A DNA stretch of 64,000 nt from Antilocapra americana (lineage: Eukaryota; Chordata; Mammalia; Artiodactyla; Antilocapridae): positions 6,903,820-6,967,819 of the forward strand of contig ML660777.1 in NCBI GenBank assembly GCA_007570785.1, in the 5' to 3' direction. Positions 1 through 10,501 of this stretch are shown here, one piece after another (positions within the stretch are counted from its first letter, which is position 1; every line of letters starts with the position of its first letter). The notes below the pieces were generated by a model. That model ran no database searches. It was not told the DNA's origin and saw only the letters and a program-made list of their open reading frames with translations. The translations under genes were made by a program, and so were the position numbers.

Positions 1-204
<204 letters not shown>

Positions 205-1700
205 TTAGACTTTTATATTTATTGTAACTTGATATTTTTAGGTCTAATTCTACTACCTCATTATTTTCAATTTGTCCCCTCTGTTTTTGCTCCTTTTTGT
301 GTTTTTGGCCATCTTTTGGATTCATTGAATGTTTTGATTTCCTTTTTTGGCTTAGTAGCCAAAATTTTGATGTTTTTGTTTTCCTAGTTGTCTTGTATTT
401 TATAGTATACATCTTTAAGTTATCACAGTGTATTTCAAGTGACAATGTATAACTCCATATAGATTATAAAATCTTACAAGAATATACTTGCACACATGAT
501 TTGATATGTTACGTTTTTCTGTTATTTTCAAGAAGAATTTTGGATTTATCTATTATATATTGTTTATTTTATAATTTGTTATTTTCTGTCTTTATCCTTA
601 TTAAGTTGTTTTTGTTTTCCTTAGTTTTATTTTGAAGTTCTTATATTTGCTGCTTGAACTACATTTATTGTTTCTTTTTTAAATAAGAAGTGTATTTTCT
701 GCTGTCAATTTGCAGAATTTTGGCAACTTCTTATAGGATTTAATATGTAGTATCCTGATCATTTTTCATTTGTAAACAGACTGAAAAACTTCAGTTTAAA
801 TTACTTTATTTGACCCAAGAACTTTTTATGCAATAACTTTAAATATATCTTTAAATATATTTTCAAGTGGTTAGTTAGTTATTTGTTTAGCTTTGACATT
901 CTTTTTCATTTTTGCTGCATTTGCAGTTTAGTCAGAAAAATCAGCGTTTATATTTTATATAATTAAATACCTGATATTTATATGTTATAAGTGCTATATT
1001 TTTTGTAGCATTTATTATCCAGGAGTATATAGCTATGCTAACAATCCTGATATAGTTACTAACAAAATGAAATCATAGAATAATATAGATCGTTAAGGAA
1101 TTAAAAAGACTGTCCAACTCACACAGAATCTGTATCTTTACACACAATGCACTATTTACTTAAATGAAGCAGAGGAGACCAGAATTCCTCTGGTGGCTTA
1201 GAAATGCTATCTTTCTTCCTTATCAGTTGAGGAGAGAGTCCAGGGCTGAGAGGCTAGATTGACAGGACAGACTGCCTCAGAGGGAGAAGCTGCAAAGCCT
1301 GAGAGCCCAGAGATCTGTAAAGGGTCTTTGACTGAGTCCTGATCAATGTAACATCTTTGCAGGAAAAGAACTACCTAAACGGATTTCAAGGAACAATACC
1401 CAGGAGTCACACAGAAGTGAGAATAGTTACTTTTCCCAACAGCTAGGGTAGAAATTCTCTTTAAAAGGGGCATTACTTTGAAAACGTCCTATGATGAATC
1501 AGAATAAGAAAAAATCAAAGTGTTCATCTTTGAATGGGCAATGATATTAAAGGGAATTCTGTGTTGTTGTTGTTTTTTTAATGATCTTCCCTTAGAAAAT
1601 TTTATAAGAGGCCATCAAGAAGAATGTCTTTTTACCCCTTCTGCCTTCTTTCCTTGGGCACAACAAAGACCTGCTTCATATAGCTACAGTAATTTCTGTG
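205..1700. other. AT-rich intergenic DNA, no gene
   Basis: This stretch is strongly T-rich on the plus strand between about 210 and 1050, as in an old antisense LINE, but I could not match it to a family. Between 1180 and 1500 composition is more mixed and I recognise nothing. The open frames here are short, without protein-like composition. Confidence 0.4.
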
Positions 1701-1711
1701 GCAACCGTGAG

Positions 1712-2093
1712 CACAATGGGCTAGATGTTTGTATTCTCCCCAAAATTCATATTTTGGAAATCCTAACCTCCAGTGTGTTGATTTTAGCAGGTGGGACCTT
1801 TGGCAAGTAAGTAGGTCTTGGGAATGGAACCCTCATGAACGGGTTAGTGTGCTAACCCTTTTACAAGGGATCCTTGTAAAAGGAACCCTAGGGAGCCCTC
1901 TGGCCTTTCCGCCATGTGAGGCTACGATGACAAGACTACAATGTAGAGGAGGACTCTCATCAGAACCTGAACATGCCCGCACCCTGATCTGAGACTTCCA
2001 TCTTCCAGAACTATGAGAAATAAATTTCCTCTGTTTATAAATGATCCAGCTGAGATATTTTATAATAGTAGTCCAATTGGACTAAGACAGTGA
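1712..2093 (+). mobile_element. MaLR-type LTR (MLT1-like)
   Basis: The order of segments matches the MLT1 group of mammalian MaLR LTRs. There is a start around 'ccccaaaattcatatttt', then 'aatcctaacctccagtgtg', a 'gtgggacctttggcaag' block, 'ccatgtgag', 'ccagaactatgagaaataaa' (with the AATAAA poly(A) signal) and an end near 'ggactaagac'. It is diverged and looks solo. Subfamily is not resolved. Confidence 0.72.
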
Positions 2094-2342
2094 GTCAACC
2101 GGCCTGAGAAAGGAATTCAAGACTTTGAGAACAGTGGAAAAATAATATTTTCAAAGCATCAAACAGATGCTCATAGGTTACTCAGAAAGGTTTTGTCTTA
2201 GTAATGGGACAAAATTGGGCCTTCAGTGAGGGTTACCCTGTTCCCAGCTCACAGAGCTTAAAAGGAAGCACCAAGGATCAACTGTTTCCAAGTCATTTCA
2301 CTGTGCCCCAGAATAGAACTTAAGAATTATTCATGTAAGCAC

Positions 2343-2548
2343 TTCCCTGTAGCTCAAATGGTGAAAAATCTGCCTGTAATGCAAGAGACCAGGGTTCAAT
2401 CCCTAGATTGGGAAGATCCTCTGGAGAAGGGAATAGCAAGCCACTCCAGTATTCTTGCCTGGAGAATCCCATGGACAGAGGAGTCTGTTGGGCTACAGTC
2501 TGTGGGGTTTCAAAGAATCAGACATGACAGAGCAATGAACACACCAGT
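2343..2548 (+). repeat. Bov-tA SINE
   Basis: A tRNA-Glu-like head ('ttccctgtagctcaaatggt') is followed by the Bov-A body ('ccactccagtattcttgcc') and the 'tcagacatgacagagcaa' tail. It is ruminant-specific. The tail runs directly into a TG-rich microsatellite. Confidence 0.9.
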
Positions 2549-2549
2549 T

Positions 2550-2588
2550 ATTTATGTGTGTGTATGTGTGTGCGTGCTTATGTGTTAG
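2550..2588. repeat. TG-rich microsatellite
   Basis: Interrupted (TG)n between a plus-strand and a minus-strand Bov-tA. It is probably derived from the SINE tail. Confidence 0.75.
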
Positions 2589-2745
2589 TAACTCAGTCGT
2601 GACTTTCTGATCCCATGGACTGTAGCCCACCAGGCTCCTCTATCCTTGGGGTTTTCTAGACAAGAATACTGGAGTAGACCCAGGAATTGAACTTCCGTCT
2701 CATGCATTAGCAGGTGGATTCTTGGTCTTATAAAGGTGCTAAGTC
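2580..2745 (-). repeat. Bov-tA SINE, antisense, partly deleted
   Basis: It begins 'gtgttagtaactcagtcgtg', the reverse of a Bov-tA tail, followed by 'tggactgtagcccaccaggc' and 'gaatactggagt'. The 'gttgccattgcc' middle block is missing. Together with the SINE at 2343 it forms an inverted pair. Confidence 0.85.
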
Positions 2746-3009
2746 TTGTTTGTCTTTGTGTTTGAACTTTTAATGTGGTACATGTTTAATAATAGATACT
2801 AAGCAGCTATTCAGTGAATTTCTCTTGTGCTGTCATGTGGAGAAAGCCTCAATGATTTAAAACTCCTTAAATGTAGAAATTCATGATATCAACCATGGGT
2901 TGAATAGTGCTTAAGAAAAAAATGGAAAACCTCAGTTTTTTAATGACTATACTTATTTCCCTAATAAAGTGCTAGTATAAGGCAGTCATACATAAAGTTT
3001 TTAAATGAT

Positions 3010-3468
3010 ATTATATGGCTGTGGTTTTTCCAGTAGTCATGTACGGATGTGAGAGTTGGATGGTGAAGAAAGCTGAGCGCCGAACAATTGATGCATTTGA
3101 ACTGTGGTGTTGGAGAAGACTCTTGAGAATTCCTTGGATGGCAAGGAGATCCAACCAGTCTATCCTACAGGAGATCAGTCCTGGATGTTCATTGGAAGGA
3201 CTGATGTTGAAGCTGAAATTCCAATACTTTGGCCACCTCATGTGAAGAGTTGACTCATTGGAAAAGACCCTGATGCTGGAAAGGATTGGGGGCAGGAGAA
3301 GGAGATGACAGAAGATGAGATGGCTGGATGGCATCACCAACTCGATGGACATGGGTTTGGGTAGACTCTGGGAGTTGGTGATAGACAGAGAGGCCTGGCA
3401 TGCAGTAATTCATGGGGTCGTAAAGAGTCAGACACGACTGAGAGACTGAACTGAACTGAACTGATATG
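3010..3468 (+). mobile_element. BovB (RTE) LINE, 5'-truncated 3' end
   Basis: The frame carries the BovB C-terminal pattern VMYGCESW...DAFELWCWRRLLR...NQSIL, then the typical 3' region and an (ACTGA)n tail 'ctgaactgaactgaactga'. It is dead: truncated, with stops. Confidence 0.93.
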
Positions 3469-3701
3469 GACATGATTTTTGGTAAAACAGGCAGTTAAAA
3501 AGAAATGCACTGAATTAATATGAAAATACCTTAGAAATCATCTCATAGCAATTTAGGAAGTTTAACAATATAAATATAATTTTCTATCTTAGTAATCTTG
3601 TATATAGAAATTGCAGTTATAGAATATCCATGAGCACAGAGGGATTTTTTTTTCCTCCAACCAGAAGCAAAGAGACCATACATATTATTTTCCATAGCAT
3701 T

Positions 3702-3711
3702 TTTATTTATT
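3702..3711 (-). promoter_or_regulatory. Candidate GJE1 poly(A) signal
   Basis: The plus strand reads 'tttatttatt', giving two overlapping AATAAA hexamers on the minus strand about 670 bases beyond the GJE1 stop. A GT-rich stretch follows at lower coordinates. AATAAA is common in AT-rich DNA, so this is only a candidate. Confidence 0.3.
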
Positions 3712-3949
3712 TAGTGGCCATATTACCATATACTTTAATATTAAAAATTTCAAGAAAACATATGAGTATAATATTAAAAATGTAAATGTTCCATTTCTTC
3801 AAGTTAGTGATCAAATTACAGAATGACTCTTTTAATAATTAACTGACAACTGTTGTACTTCAGTAAGTTATATTTTACATGAATGGAACAACAATTACAT
3901 CCTCAAAATTTATGCTGCTTATTTAAGTGGAGAGGGAAATGACTTTCTA

Positions 3950-4115
3950 GTTAAGAAAGCTGAATCATGGTCTGGTTGTGTGACTTTGGATACATACATT
4001 AACTTCCTTGAGCCTAATTTTCCACCTGTATAAAAGAGCTGATAAAAGTTTCTCTGGCCATAAAATACTGTGATCGATTAAGATGTTGTGTATGAAAGAG
4101 CTCTGTAAAAGTACT
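3950..4115 (+). repeat. MIR SINE, diverged
   Basis: MIR core pattern: 'tgtgtgactttggatacat', 'acttccttgagcctaatttt', 'cctgtataaaagag' and a tail resembling 'gagctctgtaaaagtac'. It is an ancient mammalian element. Confidence 0.6.
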
Positions 4116-4378
4116 GTTTAAAAAATGAGTTACCATTAGTTCCATGTATATTTTTAATGTGTGAAAAAAATTAAAACGGAACAAAAGGTTTGTTCAAGAA
4201 TCCCTGCCTTAGAACTTGGTCTTATATTTTATACTAGACATAAATTTCAGACACAGTAAGGTAAGTTTAAAAAACAGATATTTATGTTTGAATTTGAGGT
4301 ACTCACTGAATAAGATAAAACTAAATAAAAATGGTTGATAAATAATTGTGTCATGACAGTAGTTAATTATCCTTTTGG

Positions 4379-4774
4379 TCATTGACTAATTAGAAAGCAT
4401 AGTCTTCTATATATGATCTCAAAAATTTCAGCAACACATAATACTATTGTAATGACAGTAAATGTATACATTGCAATGAGAAAAATAGTCTTCTCAAAGT
4501 GTTCTGGCACCATGCATTTTATAATAGTAAATTTTTTCCCCAGAGACACAGCATCACACAGGTAGAGAGGTTTTACTTGGAATCCAAAAAGGTGAATCTG
4601 AAGCCAAAATGCTATCACTTCTAGGCTAATTCTTAACAAAACAGAGAGGATGTAGATCACAGTGTAGATGGGTTTTTGAAGAATGCATTCTTGATTGATG
4701 CTTTTACATGCAGCATATAGATGGAAAATAGCTCCAGGAACGAGCACAATCACTAGTTGTAATGCCCAGAACAC
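4379..4774 (-). CDS. GJE1: GJE1 coding exon 3
   Basis: It opens with GTG (V75) after the acceptor 'aactttag' and runs 131 codons to a TGA. It encodes TM2-TM4, the short intracellular loop and the second extracellular loop (C147, C161; FEKTIF just before TM4, as in other connexins). Confidence 0.93.
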   Translation of the reverse strand: MFWALQLVIVLVPGAIFHLYAACKSINQECILQKPIYTVIYILSVLLRISLEVIAFWLQIHLFGFQVKPLYLCDAVSLGKKFTIIKCMVPEHFEKTIFLIAMYTFTVITIVLCVAEIFEIIYRRLCFLISQ

Positions 4775-6149
4775 CTAAAGTTTGCCAGAAATATCTTAGT
4801 CAAATCCATCCGCATGTCATGAAAATATACACTAACAAAATGTACTGACCCTCAATAGAGGCTAACTTAAAAATTTTAAGTTTTGTAAATCTTATGAGGA
4901 ATAAAAATAATATAGGTAGCAATGCTGGACATATCTCATTTAATTTTCAAGATGCTTAAAGTTTAAAACTTAGATGTCTTAATAATTGTGCAAAAGTAGT
5001 CGCATTTTACTGTCATCACCTACCAATTACTAATAATGATGAAATACTTTAGTAGCTACCCTATCTGCATTTTCTAATTACAAGCCTGGAGTATAATTCT
5101 AACATCAATAGATAACAGAATGCTGGACTTGGGAGAAACTCTTGATCTACTTAAATTAATATACCTGAAATGAACGATTAATTTTTAAAAACATTATTCT
5201 AGAAATAATACTCATTAGCATAGAGTAAGGTTTATATTTGTATACACAGGAAACTTACTTGTGGAGTAATTGGTCTGAACTGATTATAACAGAAGAGGTT
5301 TATTTCTCTCTTGTCCGGATCACAACTGAAGTGCAGAGCCTCATTCCCATAGACTGCAAAGCCTAAAACCCCGAGGAAGAACATTCGAACCGATCCAAAG
5401 AAAAGGGTGTGAAATTGGCCAATCACGGTAGGAGGCTTCATCTGTTACAGTTTTAGGAGAAAAAAAAAGTCTTTTGAAAACAAAAATTAAAGGAGGACAT
5501 TTTAAAGGATGTTTTCATCATCACATTTTTAAAAAATTTAATAAGATTTATGAAATTTTGAAGAAAGAACCTTAAAGATCATCAAGTCCAGCTTAAATCG
5601 TGTGTTATGAGAGTTCTTAATGCTTTTCACTCTGAAAATATGAAGTGCAACAGTCAAATTAGACCTTGCTGCTAATGAAATAAATAATTTTGGAAATTTG
5701 TAGAAAGCTTTGAATTTGATCAATATCCCTTTTGCAATACAATCAAGGTAATCTTAGTATATCCAGTATCTATTAAAATAATTGGGTAACAAATCCAATG
5801 TTAGGCTCATTAGTATATGCACTTTCTTAACAACCAAATAGTGTTTATTTAGTTGTCATTACACCTTCTTTCCTACTTCTTCAACTATCAAATTGAGAGA
5901 GCAAGCTGCTTTAAAGCTCCAACAGCTAGAAGTACTTCCTGAATTATTCTAGTTACAGTTTATTTAGATTCAGAATATTTTGAAATAAATGGTTGATATT
6001 TGTATGACTCTCCATGCACGTAGAGAACACTATTCATCAGCACTCATGCGAATCAGGTTAAACTACACAGAGAGGACTCATACAATCGTCACTGTTTGTA
6101 TAATACTCACACATCCTTCATAGAAGTTTTTGATGTAATTTAGAGACAT
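4379..6149 (-). CDS. GJE1: Gap junction protein epsilon 1 (connexin 23), intact, three coding exons
   Basis: The coding exons, in order, are 6149-6111, 5441-5259 and 4774-4379 (stop included), giving 205 codons. All junctions have GT donors and AG acceptors and lie in phase 0. The start is fixed by an in-frame TGA two codons upstream. The protein is a connexin: short N-terminus (MSLNYIKNFYEGC), TM1 about 25-45, first extracellular loop about 46-74, TM2 about 76-96, TM3 about 110-132, second extracellular loop about 138-168, TM4 about 170-195, and a very short C-tail. Each loop has only two cysteines (C53/C64 and C147/C161), where ordinary connexins have three. This four-cysteine pattern and the split coding region are the known signature of Cx23. 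The mouse orthologue is a lens connexin reported in a cataract mutant and in ATP release studies rather than classical junctions. The product is predicted to sit in the plasma membrane as hemichannel subunits. No break is visible, so the gene is probably functional here. Confidence 0.94.
5259..5441 (-). CDS. GJE1: GJE1 coding exon 2
   Basis: Sixty-one codons (residues 14-74) after the acceptor 'ctgtaacag' and before the donor GTAAGT at 5258-5253. It encodes TM1 and the first extracellular loop with C53 and C64. The first codon of this exon is ATG. It follows C13 after splicing and is not the translation start. Confidence 0.93.
6111..6149 (-). CDS. GJE1: GJE1 coding exon 1
   Basis: Thirteen codons ending in TGT (C13), followed at once by the donor GTGAGT at 6110-6105. 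It is too short to be seen as an open frame by itself. A purine at -3 and the upstream in-frame TGA support this ATG. Confidence 0.9.
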
Positions 6150-6737
6150 GTCTCAGGAGACGTTATCCTGGCATCTCTGAGGGTTAATCCTTGACCCACA
6201 TTGCCAGCTTGCTTCTGCCAGAATCAAACTCTTATTTTCCATCATGACTTTTACAACAGAAAGCACTTATCACTGCACATTTCTCTCCCCTCCTCCTTTT
6301 CTGTCTTTTTTTTTTTTTTTCATAGATCTCTGGGGCCCCAGTCAACTTTCCTCTCTCCCTCCCAAAACAAAACAAAAACAAAGAGCCTGGGGCATGTAGT
6401 CACCCTGATAATCCCCTGATTTACACTGTCAGCACAGCCAGCTGATCACCCAGGCGTGCCAGCAAAGCAGGAGGCCCGCCCAGTAAGGGCTCTGACACTC
6501 ACTGCCTCTCAGTTACCTGAGAACTGCCCGGGTGTAAATCAGTGGATTCCAGTCTAGAGCTTTCTCTGAAATATTGAGTGATCTTTTAGTGGGGGTGGGA
6601 GCTTCCTGTTGGGTGAATCTGAAAAGATAAGTACATGGGAAACTTCTCATGTACTCATCCTTTCTTGTTTAGTTCCGTGTTTTCTTATTTACTTCCACGG
6701 AATAAAACTGGTTTCTGGGAGTGATAGTTAGGGAGTT
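6150..6737 (-). promoter_or_regulatory. GJE1 5' flank
   Basis: About 590 bases upstream of the GJE1 start with no repeat I recognise. They include a poly-T run near 6306 and a GC-richer patch at about 6430-6540. The promoter probably lies here, but I see no clear TATA box or initiator and do not place a start site. Confidence 0.35.
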
Positions 6738-6880
6738 AGGGAAGGTCATATACACATTGCTGTATTCAAAATGGATAACCAAAAAGGACCTCCTGTATAG
6801 TACATGGAACTCTATTCAATGTTATGTGGCAGCCTGGATGGGAGAGAGGTTTGGGGGAGAGTGGATACGTGTATATATCA
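6738..6880 (+). mobile_element. L1 3'-end fragment
   Basis: The text 'aatggataaccaaaaaggac', 'ctgtatagtacatggaactc' and 'gtggatacgtgtatat' follows the 3' UTR of cetartiodactyl L1 elements. It ends in a CA-rich tract instead of a poly(A) tail. Confidence 0.72.
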
Positions 6881-6883
6881 ATA

Positions 6884-6917
6884 CCACACACACACGCACG
6901 CATGCATACACACACAG
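6884..6917. repeat. CA-rich microsatellite
   Basis: Interrupted (CA)n 'cacacacacacgcacgcatg' and onward, directly after the L1 fragment. Confidence 0.85.
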
Positions 6918-7284
6918 AAATTGCTAGCATTAATTGATCACTGCTATGTTCCAGTACTAATCTAAACCCTAGTAGTCAGGTACAATCTTTTGACAGATAT
7001 TCTCGGTGTCCCCAAAATTTCTGAGACTAAAAACATTTAAGACCTTTGTGGTCTAACCCAGAAGGGGGATAAACCTCTAATTTTGTGCAGAACTCAAGAC
7101 AAGATTGGCTAAAATAAAAGTGCTGAAAAGCCCTATTCATGGTAACTTACACATGGAAATTAATCCATATATGTTATTATTATTTAATAATCTGCTCTAA
7201 ATTAGTACTTAAAAATCAAATTATATATTTTGCTTTAGAGGTATGTATGCTTTTTTATGTGTTTGTGCTTATTCACCTTTTTTT
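6918..7284. other. Intergenic DNA, nothing recognised
   Basis: AT-rich sequence with short open frames only. Confidence 0.4.
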
Positions 7285-7289
7285 TTTTT

Positions 7290-7408
7290 TCCATTCATTC
7301 AGTAAATATGGAGCACCTACAGTATCAACTGCTGTGTAAAGTAAGGTATTGGGAATGTGTGACAACGATGTGACCCCTGCCTTCATGGGGCTTACATAAG
7401 AGCATGTG
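7290..7408 (-). repeat. L2 LINE 3'-end remnant, antisense
   Basis: 'ttcattcagtaaatatggag' followed by 'cacctac', then 'cctgccttcatggggcttac', is the reversed 3' end of an L2 element. It is short and diverged. Confidence 0.55.
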
Positions 7409-7454
7409 TGCTTGTGTTGTATGTATATATGGACGTTTGTACACATGTATGTAG

Positions 7455-7658
7455 ACAAATATACTGCAGCGTGTGTGCATCGTGTCCGACTCTGTGCAAC
7501 CCTGTGTGCTGCAGCCCGCCTGGAAAAAATACTGGAGTGGATTGCCATGCCCTCCCCCAGGGGATCTTCCCGACCCTGGGGCTGAACCCATGTTTCTTAC
7601 ATCTAAGCTGCCTTGGCAGGCGGGTTTTTTTTTTTACCACTAGCGCCACCTAGGAAGC
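7455..7658 (-). repeat. Bov-tA SINE, antisense
   Basis: Reversed tail ('gtgtccgactctgtgcaacc'), body ('ggagtggattgccatgccct') and tRNA-like head ('accactagcgccacctagga') are all present. A T-run of 11 interrupts the head region near 7626. Confidence 0.9.
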
Positions 7659-7690
7659 ATACTGCATACTCTGCATACTGCATACTGCAG
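7659..7690. repeat. (ATACTGC)n-like short tandem repeat
   Basis: Four near copies of 'atactgc' or 'atactctgc' abut the end of the SINE. Confidence 0.7.
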
Positions 7691-8900
7691 AGAACTTCCT
7701 TACAATGAGGCATGACTTATGTTGTTAAATCCTTCAGAGTAGAGTCACAATCTATCTTGGCTTATTTTATATCTGGCAAACAAAGAGAAATGATCTCTAT
7801 ATAAGTTTTGAACTGTTACAGTAATTTACCCTCCTCCACACGAGCTGTGGAATGACTGTTGAATGCGATGAAATAGAGGTCAATTTAGGTGCTGGCAACA
7901 GCATGCTTCACAGAAGGACAGCTGAGATAAGGCAATCTGGATAGATGCCTCAATTCATAAATCACAGTCCTTAACCAATTCACATCTCACTGAAATCTCT
8001 GACCTGCCAAAATTGGGTTTGTCTTTCTGTATGAATAATTTATATTTTCTGGAATGATGTTGGGGATAGCTTAAAAGAAAGGGTCTATAACCAATGGTGT
8101 GGTTTTAGGCAAGTTATTTAACTTTCTGGGGTGTGCTTCCATTTTGACAAAATGAAGACTGAATTCTATGATTTGGAAATAATTTCTCTGTATGGCTTTT
8201 TGATTCTAAGTTTTATAATCGTGCTTGGAGTTATTGTATTAGCTCTGAGATTTACTGTCAATAATTTGTGTGATGCCAGTAATTGCTTGACCTAATGGTT
8301 AAATTGAAGGTATTGCTCTCCTTGTTTATCAACAAGTTTATATTTTAAATATTCCTAAACTGCATGGTTTCTAGTTATATAATACATATCCCTTATTTCT
8401 TCTTCAGCTACTTCATCCATATAACCGAACTCTGTAGGAGAACACAGCCTGTGAATCCAGAAGATCTGAGTTCCTGTCTTTTTCTTCCATTACTGGTTGT
8501 TTAAACATTCCATGTTAACTCTTGAGTTTCACCTAACAAGTCTAAGCCTCAGTTTCCTCATTTGCTTGAAATTTGTCGAATGCTTTGGGTTTATGGATTT
8601 GTTTTCAACACATTTGGAAAAAATTAAGCCATTATTTCTTCAAGTAATTTTGCCTTCTCCTTCGCCTCTTGTTCTGGGACTAAGAATAAATATATATTAA
8701 TTTATGTGTGGTATGTTTGATATTATTATGCTTTATGCTTGATATATTGCCAAACATACATGATTCTCTCTATAAATCCTTTTTCTCATTGTGTTTCATC
8801 ATAAATAGTCACTGTGTTAACACTGATCTTGTACAGAATCTCATCTGAAGTTAAGCCTGTTCAGAGCATTTTTCATTTCTGATATTTTTTATCTCTAGGA
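7691..8900. other. Intergenic DNA with two weak MIR traces
   Basis: No gene. About 8085-8170 ('ggttttaggcaagttattta') and about 8430-8575 ('taagcctcagtttcctcatt') match the MIR core on the plus strand. The open frame at 8497-8700 lies across the second trace and is not a gene. Confidence 0.5.
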
Positions 8901-9120
8901 CAGTGGTCAGTGAGCTATTTACTGTCCATGGATCGGCTACGCCTTTGGTGAAATAAGATTTTATTGCAGCATAGTCGTGCTCATTCACTTATGTATTGTC
9001 TGTGGTTGCTTTAGTGAGAATTGAATGTTTGCAGCAAACATCATATGGCCCATAAGCCTAAGATATTTACTATCCAGGCCTTTAAGAAAAATAATGCCAA
9101 TCTGTGTGGAGCCAACCCTG
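8901..9120. mobile_element. Non-autonomous hAT-type DNA element (MER group)
   Basis: It begins 'cagtggtcagtgagctattt' and ends '...gagccaaccctg', so the ends are imperfect inverted repeats (CAGTGGTC and CAGGGTTGGC). The interior ('ttattgcagcatagtcgtgc', 'atatggcccataagcctaag') matches a widespread mammalian MER-class MITE of about 220 bp. I am not sure of the exact family name. Confidence 0.6.
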
Positions 9121-9251
9121 CTCAGAAAGTTTAATTTGGGTCTGGCTATGAAGACACAAGTTACTTTCAGCCTGGTTTGTACATCAGATCTTAATGAGTG
9201 ATTCTTTTCTCTGGCCATGAGAAGTCTATTCTTATGTATAAGCAGGTAAAG
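9121..9251. other. Short unique spacer
   Basis: Nothing recognised between the hAT-type element and the BovB copy. Confidence 0.4.
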
Positions 9252-9713
9252 GTCTGTATAGTCAAAGCTATGGTTTTTCCAGTAGTCGTGTACGAATGTG
9301 AGAGCTGGATGGTAAAAGAGTCTGAGCGCCGAAGAATTGATACCTTTGAACTGTGGTGCTGGAGATGACTCTTGAGAGTCCCTTGGGCAGCAAAGACATC
9401 AAACCAGTCAATCCTAAAGGAAATCAACCCTGAATATTCATTGGAAGGACAGATGCTAAACCTGAGGCTCCAATACTTTGGCCAACTGAGGCGAAGAGCC
9501 AACTCATTGGAAAAGAATCTGTTGTTGGGAAAGATTGAAGACAGGAGGAGAAGGGGATGACAGAGGATGAGATGGTTGGATGGCATCATCGACTCAGTGG
9601 ACATGAGTGTGAACAAACTCCAGGAGATGATAAAGGACAGGGAATCCTGGTGTGCTGCAGTCCATGGGGTCACAGAGAATCGGACATGACTGAGCGACTG
9701 GACAACAACTTGG
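9252..9713 (+). mobile_element. BovB LINE, 5'-truncated 3' end
   Basis: It starts at 'gtatagtcaaagctatggtt' and runs through the C-terminal coding remnant to the tail 'actgagcgactggacaacaa'. The tail type (ACAAC rather than ACTGA repeats) differs from the copy at 3010. An in-frame TGA breaks the tryptophan-rich motif near 9366. Confidence 0.92.
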
Positions 9714-10269
9714 TCAGAGCGTTAAGGGGAGCCCCCTGCAGATCTCTGAAGTTCTCTGTATTTAGCTCCTGCCTTGATAGTACTCTGCCCTCCAAATTCT
9801 AATCATCTTTGCCTCCTCAAACACTGACTCTGGTTCCTTAATTCATTGAGGCCCTAGGCTCTGTTAGGGTTTTCACTTCCTGACCAGCGGCCTGAAAACT
9901 GCCTGTAGGTAATGAATTCTAACAATTGAGTCTCCCACGGTTCATGTGTCTCTCTGTGATTACAGTCTTGTACTGCTTCTTTTCCATTGTCTGTCTCCTG
10001 TTTTACAATGATGGCTACCTTTTCTGATCCAGTTTTCTCGTTGTTGTTAAGCAGAAAGCAGAAAAGAACACCTAATCCTCTTTATTCCATTTCTATCTGA
10101 ACATAAAACCCCTTCACACTGTTTCTTGGTTGACAGTGTTCCAAAGAGTTAAGAATATATGACCTTTGAATAAGTATGATGTCAACTTTTCAATCTTTGT
10201 AGCACAGCAGTTCTAACTTTATATTTAAAATTAAGAAATCTACTGAGTACCAAATATCTGCAGGGAATT
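9714..10269. other. Intergenic DNA, nothing recognised
   Basis: No repeat family, gene or strong open frame seen. Confidence 0.4.
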
Positions 10270-10281
10270 AAGCATCTGACA

Positions 10282-10489
10282 GGATTTCCAGGTGGCTCAG
10301 TGGGTAAAGAATCTGCCTGCAATGCAGGAGACGAAGGCAATCCCTGGGTCAGGAAGATTCCACTGGAAGAGGGCAGGCAACCCATTCCAGTATTCTTGCC
10401 TGGTGAATCCCATGAACAGAGGAGGCTGGTGGGCCACAATCCATACTGTAGCAGAGTTGGAGATGACTGAAGTGACTGAGCATGCATGC
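10282..10489 (+). repeat. Bov-tA SINE with 12-bp target duplication
   Basis: A complete Bov-tA lies between two perfect copies of 'aagcatctgaca' (10270-10281 and 10490-10501). The head reads 'ggtggctcagtgggtaaaga'. The perfect duplication suggests a fairly recent insertion. Confidence 0.93.
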
Positions 10490-10501
10490 AAGCATCTGAC
10501 A

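Larger units (their letters stand above)
3469..4378. other. Region downstream of GJE1, holding a MIR and possible 3' UTR
   Basis: This is AT-rich DNA to the 3' side of GJE1. It contains a MIR remnant and a possible minus-strand poly(A) signal, both listed separately. I see no open frame of interest. Confidence 0.5.

Noticed and set aside
6418..6540. Short inverted words 'gatttacac' and 'gtgtaaatc' upstream of GJE1
   Set aside because: Nine bases over a 110-base gap are expected by chance.
10282..10360. tRNA-Glu-like sequence at the start of Bov-tA units
   Set aside because: It is the degenerate tRNA-derived head of the SINE, not a tRNA gene. The cloverleaf is not kept.
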